NCBI GenBank assembly: GCA_910588775.1
Contig: CAJURH010000001.1
Span: forward strand, 131,254 to 195,253
Direction: 5' to 3'
Origin: an uncultured Lachnospiraceae bacterium
Lineage (GTDB): Bacteria; Bacillota; Clostridia; Lachnospirales; Lachnospiraceae
Length of the DNA: 64,000 bases
Shown: positions 57,686-64,000 of the stretch, piece after piece
Layout: each line of letters starts with the position of its first letter
Numbering within the stretch: the stretch's first letter is position 1
Position numbers and translations under genes: made by a program
Notes under the pieces: model-generated
The model's database searches: none
Told to the model about the DNA's origin: nothing
The model's input: only the letters and a program-made list of their open reading frames with translations

Positions 57686-59170
57686 ATGAACATTCATTCG
57701 GTTCGCATTACTTTTGCCTGTTATGTATATATGTACATAGGAATATTCCTGTTTTTCCTGGGATGGGTGAAATTCTTCTGGGCTGTTCCCGCGCTGGCTC
57801 TGCTTGCTTTCAGTTTGTGGAAGCATTGGAAGACGCTACGGTCCTCCCATGGAATGGATGAGCTTTTTGTGCATCCGGCCATGCTTGTGGCGGCAGGTCT
57901 TTTTTGTCTGGCGCTGTGCACGCTTGCGGGGCAGGGGGCTTTTTTTGCTCAGACCGGGGATTGGGAGAAGCATAATATGGTATTGAATGACCTGGTCGCC
58001 TACCATTGGCCTGTGTGTTATCAGAACGATGACGGTAAAGCGATGCTTACATATTATATTGCCCAGTACCTGTTTCCGGCGCTGTGCGGGAAGCTTGCGC
58101 TTAGTTTCCGCGTTGCGGAGATTTCCCTTCTGCTTTACAATGCCGTGGGGATTTTTGGCGTTTCTGTTCTTTTATTTCGAGTGGTGAAGGCGGATACGGT
58201 GAAAAAGCAGGTCGTAAGCTTGGTGGTTTTCGCCTTTTTTGGTTCATGTCTTTTTTTGGGCAAAGCGCTTTATGGAGCCACAGGCATTGGCGCGTCCGAT
58301 GTGTCCGAGCTGCGGGACTGGATCAGCAATTCCATGCAGTTGCAGTACAGAACGTTATTCGTAAGCCTTCGCTGGGCGTTTCCCCAGGCCATTGTTCCAT
58401 GGATGGCGGCGTTGCTTTTTGCGGAAAATTATCGAAACGTGAGGCTGTACTGTCTGATTGGAGCGCCATTGCTTTTACATGCCACGTTTCCCTTTTTGGG
58501 ACTGGCTTTTATGATGACCGGGGTTGTGGCGTATCAAGCATTTGCCCACACGGATAGAAAGGCTTTGTTGAAAGATATATTCTGTGTGGAAAACGTGGCC
58601 ACGGCCGTTGGCTTTCTGATATTGCTGGTCTACATTCTGGGAAATGTTTTTCAGGAGAAAGTGGAAGAGGTGGGATTTTCTTATGTGAATTACGGCAGGA
58701 ACGCCACAGTATATTTTTGTTTTGCAGTCACATTCCTGGCGTATTCGGCTGTTATTTTTAAAAAGTATAAGGACAACCTTCTGTTTTATCTTATCAATGT
58801 TTCGCTTTTGATTCTTCCTTTCTTCCGTATGGGGATTTTCAATGATTGGATTATGAGCGTGAGCATTCCGGCTCTCTTTTTGCTGATGACGCTGGTTTTA
58901 CAGGCGTTGTTTGCTTATTGCGGCAGTTTAAGAGGGCGCAAATACGCGATTGCGCTTATATTCCTTCTGGCGGTGGGAGCGGTCTACCCCATGGAGGAAA
59001 TGGCGGATGCATGCCGGGAGCCCATTTCTTTTCAGGGAGCGGCGCCGGGAAGCCTGAATGAGTGGGCGCACAGAGATGGCACAGTGGGCGTGGCGGAGGC
59101 GTATAATTATTTTACGTACGATTATGAAGATTCTTTGTTTTGGCGTTTCTTTTCCAAGCATCCAGATTAA
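57686..59170 (+). CDS. Polytopic membrane protein of unknown function
   Basis: The product is 494 residues with about ten to twelve hydrophobic helices (for example IGIFLFFLGWVKFFWAV, LFCLALCTLAG, VVFAFFGSCLFLG, LLHATFPFLGLAFMM, VGFLILLVYILG, LVLQALFAYCG). A charged external loop near 85-115 (KHNMVLNDLVAYHWPVCYQN) resembles loops in GT-C-type membrane glycosyltransferases, but no diagnostic Asp-Asp motif is certain. No family is assigned. GAAAGGAATG precedes the ATG. It sits between the ACT gene and the Hpt-kinase pair. Confidence 0.7.
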   Translation: MNIHSVRITFACYVYMYIGIFLFFLGWVKFFWAVPALALLAFSLWKHWKTLRSSHGMDELFVHPAMLVAAGLFCLALCTLAGQGAFFAQTGDWEKHNMVLNDLVAYHWPVCYQNDDGKAMLTYYIAQYLFPALCGKLALSFRVAEISLLLYNAVGIFGVSVLLFRVVKADTVKKQVVSLVVFAFFGSCLFLGKALYGATGIGASDVSELRDWISNSMQLQYRTLFVSLRWAFPQAIVPWMAALLFAENYRNVRLYCLIGAPLLLHATFPFLGLAFMMTGVVAYQAFAHTDRKALLKDIFCVENVATAVGFLILLVYILGNVFQEKVEEVGFSYVNYGRNATVYFCFAVTFLAYSAVIFKKYKDNLLFYLINVSLLILPFFRMGIFNDWIMSVSIPALFLLMTLVLQALFAYCGSLRGRKYAIALIFLLAVGAVYPMEEMADACREPISFQGAAPGSLNEWAHRDGTVGVAEAYNYFTYDYEDSLFWRFFSKHPD

Positions 59171-59283
59171 AAGGACTTGACTTTATATAGTGCAAAAAAT
59201 ATAATATTTATATGGATTGTTATGACATTATAAAGAAATTTAAGGGATATAGTCGGATGGTTAATCAAAGGGGGTGCAGGACA

Positions 59284-59685
59284 GTGACCTTGAAGGAGTG
59301 TTATACGGCATTGGGCGGCGATTATGAAGGAGTGGTCGCCCGTTTGGGCGGCGAAGGACTGGTCAAGCGGTTTGTGCGGAAATTTCTGTTGGATGAAAGT
59401 TACAGCTTATTGCGCCAGTCACTGGAGGAGGAAAACTATAAGGACGCTTTCCGTGCCGCGCACACGCTCAAAGGCGTTTGTCAGAGCCTGCATTTTACCC
59501 GATTGTGTGAATCCAGCGAGAGTCTGTGCGATATGCTGCGCACTGGTTGCTGGAGACCGAAGGTGGACAGCCTGTTTTTAAAAGTGGACGAGGATTATAA
59601 ACAGGCGGTGCAGGCGATCCAGTTGTTGGATATAAATTCTGCACAGGCGGTTTCGGATATGGATAGCAGGAGGAGCGCAAGATGA
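59284..59685 (+). CDS. Hpt phosphotransfer domain protein
   Basis: The product is 133 residues, a four-helix Hpt bundle. The phosphorylated His60 is in FRAAHTLKGVCQSLHFTRL. It accepts phosphate from receiver domains of hybrid kinases and passes it on. It overlaps the hybrid kinase gene by four bases (ATGA), so they are a unit. GTG at 59284 has AGGGGGTG at good distance; a longer frame from 59212 has no site. The final response regulator is not adjacent. Confidence 0.85.
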   Translation: MTLKECYTALGGDYEGVVARLGGEGLVKRFVRKFLLDESYSLLRQSLEEENYKDAFRAAHTLKGVCQSLHFTRLCESSESLCDMLRTGCWRPKVDSLFLKVDEDYKQAVQAIQLLDINSAQAVSDMDSRRSAR

Positions 59686-62228
59686 AGAACAACCAAATTA
59701 TACGTTTTTTGACAGTCAGCCTTGTTCTTATATTTGTGCTTTGCGTTTTTATTTTTTCCTTTTTGGCCGTTTTCATAAACCGAAAAGGCGAGCAGACAAT
59801 CAGTGAGATTGGCACGGCTTATATGTCCAGTATGAGCGAGCAGGTTTCCTTGCACTTTCAGACAACGATACAGCTGCGCCTTGCGCAGATGGAGGCCCTT
59901 GTGAGCACCATTTCCGTGACTGAGAATTCGGATGAGGATTCTGTTCTGGAAGCGCTTTCTTATAATGCGAAAGCGCGCGGATTTGAATACCTGGCCCTAT
60001 ATTCTCCGGATGGGGAATTTGAGATGATCGAGGGCGATCAGGTGAAAGTTACAGATCCCCAGCCGTTTTTGGAATCTATTAAGAACGAAGAAGACAAGGT
60101 GGCGGTGGGCACGGACGCTCAGGGGGATAATATTGTTTTGTTGGGCGTTTCGGCCAGTTATAGGATGGAGAACGGGAAAAAGTGCATTGCCCTCGTGGGC
60201 GGTCTGCATGTCAGCTATATATCGGATACGCTTTCTCTGGATGAAGAAGGCGGATTGGTGCATTCCCATATTGTCCGCAAAGACGGCAGTTTTGTGATCC
60301 GGAGTTTTGACGCCGTTGGCGATAATTATTTTGAACAGATTCGCTCCATGTGGAATACATCCAGCCAGGAAGCGGAAAGCTGTGTGCAGGAATTGGGAGA
60401 TTCCATGAGAGAAGGGACGGAGTATTCCATTGTTCTGGACACCGATGCAAAAGGCCGGCAGCATCTGTTTTGTTCCAGTCTGCCCTACACGGAGTGGTAT
60501 TTGATATCCGTTATGCCTTATGGATCGCTGGATGCGAAAGTTAACGCATTAAGCAGCCAGTGGATTTCGGTTACGCTGGGGGGCTGCGGCATTGTTCTAT
60601 TGACGCTTCTTTTGCTTTTTGGCAAATATTATGACCTGACGCGCAAACAGGTATCCGCGCTGGATGAGGCCCGCCACGAAGCCATTGAAGCGAATAAGGC
60701 GAAAAGCGAATTCTTTTCCAACATGAGCCACGATATCCGTACGCCGATGAATGCCGTTGTAGGTATGACGGCTATTGCCATAGCTAATATTGACAATATT
60801 CAGCAGGTGAAGCATTGTCTGCGGAAAATTTCGCTGTCCAGTAAGCATCTTTTGGGACTGATTAACGATGTGCTGGATATGTCCAAAATTGAAAGCGGCA
60901 AAATGGTTTTGAATAAGGATCTTGTATCCTTAAGTGAAGTTATGGACAGCATGGTGAGTATCGTGCAGCCGCAGATAAAGGCCAAGAAGCAGAACTTCAA
61001 TGTGCAGATTTACGATATTATTACGGAAAATGTATGTTGTGACAGTGTGCGGATGAATCAGATGCTGTTGAATCTGTTGTCCAATGCCATAAAGTTTACA
61101 AACGAGGGCGGGACGATTGAGTTTTCCATGAGCCAGGAGCCATCGCCGAAAGGGGACGAATACGTTCGCATTCATCTGCGGGTGAAAGACAATGGAATCG
61201 GCATCGCCCCGGAGTTTATGGAAAAGATATTTGAATCATTCAGCCGGGAGGATGATAAGCGGGTGCAACGGACCGAAGGCAGCGGTTTAGGCATGGCCAT
61301 TACCAAGTACATAGTAGACTCAATGGGAGGTTCCATCGATGTGCAGAGTGAACTGGGCAAAGGAACGCAATTTTCTATTGTGCTGGACTTGGAAGTGGCG
61401 CCCGTTCAGGAAGCGGACATGGTGTTGCCTCAGTGGAAAATGCTGGTGGTGGACGACGATGAAATGATGTGCCAAACCACGCTCTCCTCTCTGAAAGAAA
61501 TTGGCATCGATGCGGACTGGACCATGGATGGAGAATCGGCTGTTGAAATGGTTAAGAAACGTCATGGCATGCATGACGATTATCAGATTATCCTTCTGGA
61601 TTGGAAGCTGCCAGGCATTGACGGCGTTGAGACAGCCAGGAAGATTCGTGAGCATATGTCCGATGTATCCATATTGTTGATTTCTGCTTATGATTGGAGT
61701 GAGATTGAGCAGGAGGCCAGGGACGCGGGCGTTAGCGGATTTATACCAAAACCGCTTTTCAAATCCACGTTATTCTATGGGCTTAGGCCATTTATGGATC
61801 TCTCAGAAGAGGGAGATGGCGTGGTGGAGGAAGAGGATATGGCCTTGAAAGGCCGACGGGTACTGGTTGCGGAGGACAATGAGTTGAACTGGGAGGTGGC
61901 CGAGGAGCTGTTGGGTGATTTGGGTCTGGAATTGGAGTGGGCGGAGAACGGACAGATTTGTCTGGAGAAGTTCCAACAATCGCCCATAGGGTTCTATGAT
62001 GCCGTTTTGATGGATCTTCGGATGCCGGTTATGACGGGACTGGAAGCCGCGCAGGCCATTCGCCAGCAGGATAGGCAGGATTCAGATATTCCTATTGTGG
62101 CCATGACGGCGGACGCATTTGCGGAGGATATTCAGAAATGTCTGGATGTAGGCATGAATGCCCATGTGGCCAAGCCTATTGATATTCAGGAAGTGGCTCG
62201 TCATTTGAAGAATTTTATAAAAAAATAG
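59682..62228 (+). CDS. Hybrid sensor histidine kinase with two receiver domains
   Basis: The product is 848 residues. Order: transmembrane helix (LVLIFVLCVFIFSFLAVFI, residues 12-30), extracellular sensor to about 290 (Cache-like, LYSPDGEFEMIEGDQ), second helix (LGGCGIVLLTLLLLFG), HisKA with His350 in NMSHDIRTPMNA, HATPase (GSGLGMAITKYIVDSMGG), REC1 with Asp640 in ILLDWKLPG and REC2 with Asp778 in VLMDLRMPV. It resembles the 40385 kinase closely but lacks the PAS-like insert. It is paired with its own Hpt and followed by a bidirectional terminator, with a REC-GGDEF gene on the other side. Confidence 0.92.
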   Translation: MKNNQIIRFLTVSLVLIFVLCVFIFSFLAVFINRKGEQTISEIGTAYMSSMSEQVSLHFQTTIQLRLAQMEALVSTISVTENSDEDSVLEALSYNAKARGFEYLALYSPDGEFEMIEGDQVKVTDPQPFLESIKNEEDKVAVGTDAQGDNIVLLGVSASYRMENGKKCIALVGGLHVSYISDTLSLDEEGGLVHSHIVRKDGSFVIRSFDAVGDNYFEQIRSMWNTSSQEAESCVQELGDSMREGTEYSIVLDTDAKGRQHLFCSSLPYTEWYLISVMPYGSLDAKVNALSSQWISVTLGGCGIVLLTLLLLFGKYYDLTRKQVSALDEARHEAIEANKAKSEFFSNMSHDIRTPMNAVVGMTAIAIANIDNIQQVKHCLRKISLSSKHLLGLINDVLDMSKIESGKMVLNKDLVSLSEVMDSMVSIVQPQIKAKKQNFNVQIYDIITENVCCDSVRMNQMLLNLLSNAIKFTNEGGTIEFSMSQEPSPKGDEYVRIHLRVKDNGIGIAPEFMEKIFESFSREDDKRVQRTEGSGLGMAITKYIVDSMGGSIDVQSELGKGTQFSIVLDLEVAPVQEADMVLPQWKMLVVDDDEMMCQTTLSSLKEIGIDADWTMDGESAVEMVKKRHGMHDDYQIILLDWKLPGIDGVETARKIREHMSDVSILLISAYDWSEIEQEARDAGVSGFIPKPLFKSTLFYGLRPFMDLSEEGDGVVEEEDMALKGRRVLVAEDNELNWEVAEELLGDLGLELEWAENGQICLEKFQQSPIGFYDAVLMDLRMPVMTGLEAAQAIRQQDRQDSDIPIVAMTADAFAEDIQKCLDVGMNAHVAKPIDIQEVARHLKNFIKK

Positions 62229-62234
62229 AAAAAA

Positions 62235-62282
62235 GCGGGCAGAGAAATTTTGAAGTTTCTTTGCCCGCGTCTTTTGTTTTTA
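62235..62282. terminator. Bidirectional terminator between kinase and diguanylate cyclase genes
   Basis: GCGGGCAGAGAAA (62235-62247) pairs with TTTCTTTGCCCGC (62256-62268), with T-rich sequence on the plus strand and A-rich on the other side. It serves both convergent genes. Confidence 0.85.
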
Positions 62283-63248
62283 ATCATTTTCGTTTTCTTT
62301 TTGAAGTGGCTTCACTTGTTTTTCACGCCATTGTTCTTTGTTTTCGTTGGACCAGACCACCATATTCCGCCCATATCTCTTGGCGTCATATAACATGGTG
62401 TCCGCAATCTGTGCATAAGAATCATATGTATTTTCCATTTTTGGGGTCAAAGTAATGCCCCCAATGCTGATGGTGACCCATTTGGCCACCAGTGGGTTCT
62501 GGGAAATATGCAGATCTTCCACGGACTGACGGATTTTCTTCATAAATTCATAGGAGGACTCTGCGTCGTTTTCCATGAGGAGGATCACGAATTCTTCTCC
62601 TCCATAACGGGCCAGAAAATCGGTGGCGCGGTGCAGTTGAGAAGAAATGGTCTGGGCCACGGAGGCCAGCACCTTGTCACCGGCCGCATGGCCGTAAGTG
62701 TCATTGTATAATTTGAAATTATCCACATCAATCATGCAGATGGTAAACGGTAATTCCAGCCGGATTGCCTCCCGCCATTTGATGCGGCTAGTCTTGTTAT
62801 AGTGTCTCCGGTTGGCGATGCCTGTCAGATCGTCCACCAGCGCTTGTTGCCGGAAGTTCATCTGGTATTGATATAATTTTACATGGGTCCGCACTCTTGC
62901 CTTTACAATTAAAGGGTTAAAAGGCTTGGTGATGTAGTCCACCGCACCCATGGTAAGACCCTTTTCTTCGTGATGCGCATCGGAAAGGCTGGTAATCATG
63001 ATTACCGGTATATATTTGGTGAGAACGGTTGCTTGTAATTCTTTCAATACATTGAACCCGTCCAAATCCGGCATAATGATATCCAGAAGAATCAGGGAAT
63101 AATTACCAGTCTTTGCGGTGCGCAGTCCATTTTGAGCCGTTTGGCAGATGGTTATATCATATTCATCTTCCAGAATGGCTTTTAAAGCTTTGGTCTGTAA
63201 TTGACTGTCATCAATGATTAAGATTCTTTTTTTGCTATTCTTTTTCAT
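62280..63248 (-). CDS. Receiver-GGDEF diguanylate cyclase
   Basis: The product is 322 residues: receiver domain (ILIIDDSQ, ILLDIIMPDLDG with the phospho-Asp, YITKPF) then a GGDEF domain with ARYGGEEFVILL (active-site GGEEF) near residue 245. It makes cyclic di-GMP when phosphorylated, and its likely phosphate donor is the adjacent Hpt-hybrid kinase system, an inference from convergent neighbourhood. An I-site RxxD (RQSVED-like region) is not certain. The ATG at 63248 has CGGAG seven bases upstream; an in-frame ATG at 63254 is too close to it. Confidence 0.9.
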   Translation of the reverse strand: MKKNSKKRILIIDDSQLQTKALKAILEDEYDITICQTAQNGLRTAKTGNYSLILLDIIMPDLDGFNVLKELQATVLTKYIPVIMITSLSDAHHEEKGLTMGAVDYITKPFNPLIVKARVRTHVKLYQYQMNFRQQALVDDLTGIANRRHYNKTSRIKWREAIRLELPFTICMIDVDNFKLYNDTYGHAAGDKVLASVAQTISSQLHRATDFLARYGGEEFVILLMENDAESSYEFMKKIRQSVEDLHISQNPLVAKWVTISIGGITLTPKMENTYDSYAQIADTMLYDAKRYGRNMVVWSNENKEQWREKQVKPLQKENEND

Positions 63249-63716
63249 AGGCATACTCCGATGTGTATTTGATATAATTATATTATATATTTTTTTGAAA
63301 ATTTTGTGGCCAAGACAGGAAGGGTTCCTGCCGGGCGTACGAAAGCGTATGAATGATTTTTCATGCACATTCCAGTATATGCAGCCCAGATTATTAAATC
63401 GGGGCATAGCATATGGTTTCTAATATATCAAGTATAAATGTAAATCCATATAAAATCAATCTTTTTTTATGATTTGCTGTATATTTACTTCGGATTGCGC
63501 CCGGTGAGAGCAAATCTTGGGGCTGGATGGAGAAGATTTCAGAACGATGATTGCGTACGGATGGAACTTCCTAATGATAACTGGATTGCGAGGAAATGGT
63601 GAAATAATATCTAAGAGAAATTTTGCGATCATATTACTCAAAAAAGTTGTTGACATATGGGGAAACATGTAGTATAGTAATAATGTCGAAAGCGAGAGCA
63701 AGACAATAGAGAATAT
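63249..63716. other. 468-base region between diguanylate cyclase and tRNA-Gly
   Basis: The cyclase-proximal part is AT-rich (TATAATTATATTATAT near 63275-63290) and should carry its promoter. The CAGGAA/TTCCTG repeat near 63318 is short. The tRNA promoter is at 63650-63678. No gene is seen. Confidence 0.5.
63650..63678 (+). promoter_or_regulatory. Sigma-A promoter of tRNA-Gly
   Basis: TTGACA (63650-63655) and TATAGT (63673-63678) with 17-bp spacing, 38 bases before the mature tRNA. Confidence 0.8.
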
Positions 63717-63789
63717 GCGTGAATGGCTCAGTTGGTAGAGTACAACCTTGCCAAGGTTGGGGTCGCGGGTTCGAGTCCCGTTTCACGCT
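63717..63789 (+). tRNA. tRNA-Gly (anticodon GCC)
   Basis: The 73-base sequence folds as a cloverleaf: acceptor GCGTGAA (63717-63723) with TTCACGC (63782-63788), discriminator T at 63789. The D arm has GGCTCAGTTGGTAGAG, the anticodon stem-loop is CAACCTTGCCAAGGTTG with GCC, and the T arm has GCGGGTTCGAGTCCCGT. CCA is not encoded. It reads GGC and GGU codons. A promoter lies upstream and a terminator downstream. Confidence 0.97.
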
Positions 63790-63796
63790 GAAGAGA

Positions 63797-63841
63797 AGAC
63801 CGAGAGTCCCTGTTTTATGTTGGACGTTCTCGGTCTTTTTA
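63797..63841 (+). terminator. Terminator after tRNA-Gly
   Basis: AGACCGAGA...TCC (from 63797) pairs with GGACGTTCTCGGTCTT (63822-63837), followed by T5. It separates the tRNA from the 89-bp repeats. Confidence 0.85.
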
Positions 63842-63856
63842 TCTACAATTATCTAT

Positions 63857-64000
63857 AAGAGTGCGTCTGTGGGATGCTTTACTTCTAAGCATACGGGAAC
63901 ATGGATAAACAGCATTGGAAAACTATGATTTGGAGGAGTGTTATGAAGAGTGCGTCTGTGGGATGCTTTACTTCTAAGCATACGGGAACATGGATAAACA
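63857..64000 (+). repeat. Exact 89-bp tandem repeat containing a peptide frame, cut by window end
   Basis: AAGAGTGCGTCTGTGGGATG at 63857 recurs exactly at 63946, and identity continues for all 55 bases visible of the second copy. The unit is 89 bases: 75 bases of reading frame (24 codons plus stop) and 14 bases TTTGGAGGAGTGTT with a Shine-Dalgarno. The first copy lacks the start codon (TAT instead of ATG). A small hairpin (ATGCTT/AAGCAT) lies inside each unit. Confidence 0.9.
63943..64000 (+). CDS. Small peptide gene in tandem repeat, partial
   Basis: ATG at 63943 follows GGAGGAG at ideal spacing. The visible 19 codons read MKSASVGCFTSKHTGTWIN. If this copy matches the first unit, it ends five codons later with SIGKL and a stop, giving 24 residues. 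The peptide is basic, with one Cys, one Trp and no membrane segment. I do not recognise it. It may be a signalling peptide, RiPP-like precursor, or a non-functional expansion; only longer sequence can decide. Confidence 0.5.
   Translation, partial: MKSASVGCFTSKHTGTWIN

Noticed and set aside
63717..64000. tRNA-Gly as an attachment site of an integrated element
   Set aside because: No integrase gene or repeated tRNA 3' end is visible within the window, and the tRNA has its own terminator. The tandem repeats do not match the tRNA sequence.
1..64000. CRISPR arrays, prophage, insertion sequences or rRNA
   Set aside because: No regular spaced repeats of CRISPR type, no transposase, integrase or phage structural genes and no rRNA were found. 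The 89-bp edge repeat is contiguous and coding-like, not CRISPR.

Overview
This 64 kb window looks like chromosomal DNA from a spore-forming, anaerobic Clostridia member, most likely Lachnospiraceae. That placement is inference from gene content and protein style. Sporulation genes present are sigH, dpaA-dpaB (dipicolinate synthase), spoIVB, spo0A and two small coat-F-like genes. Anaerobic Firmicutes traits include polyferredoxin, Asp23, VanW, SpoIVB and a TlyA-type methyltransferase next to nadK-argR-recN. There is no rRNA, phage, transposase or CRISPR array. The only RNA gene I can support firmly is tRNA-Gly(GCC) near the right end.

Layout. 1-9.6 kb holds small stand-alone genes: an Rrf2 regulator tail, cupin, YdeI-like protein, acyltransferase, macrodomain hydrolase, sigH, a secreted fibronectin-type protein, glutaminyl-tRNA synthetase, a polyferredoxin and two HAD phosphatases. 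9.6-20 kb holds a beta-helix surface lipoprotein, a VanW protein, an unusual paaK-ACT-paaK-ACT-PPK2 cluster (aryl-acid CoA ligases, small-ligand sensors and a polyphosphate:AMP phosphotransferase), and an L,D-transpeptidase with Ig-like repeats. 20-24.7 kb holds regulators, an MFS transporter and a sugar acetyltransferase. 24.7-29.2 kb is a biotin operon, birA-bioY-bioB-bioD-bioA, with a probable BirA-type operator and no bioF or pimelate genes. 29.2-33.3 kb (minus strand) holds a MATE exporter with its MarR repressor and a DUF1538 transporter with a double PII-like protein. 33.6-36.5 kb holds two poorly known minus-strand genes and a 537-base gene-free stretch with RNA-like folding. 36.6-40.1 kb holds dpaAB and asnB.

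40.1-43.9 kb carries a large hybrid histidine kinase followed by a 30-residue reading frame. 43.9-55.1 kb is a conserved Clostridia block: asp23-nusB-xseA-xseB-ispA-dxs-tlyA-nadK-argR-recN, a terminator, then spoIVB and spo0A. 55.2-57.7 kb holds glgA, two coat-like genes and a third ACT-domain gene. 57.7-63.2 kb holds an unknown membrane protein, an Hpt protein overlapping a second hybrid kinase, and a convergent REC-GGDEF diguanylate cyclase.

The most unusual signals are: (1) an exact 89-bp tandem repeat at the right edge whose unit is a 24-codon peptide frame plus a ribosome-binding site, cut off by the window end; (2) a family of diverged palindromic intergenic elements close upstream of unrelated genes; (3) the two paaK-ACT pairs directly followed by a polyphosphate-dependent AMP-recycling enzyme; and (4) well-formed regulatory sites: a MarR operator over its own promoter, a SigK-like promoter before dpaA, 0A boxes before spo0A, and an operator-like palindrome over the biotin promoter. 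Starts were chosen from ribosome-binding sites and can be a few codons off where noted.
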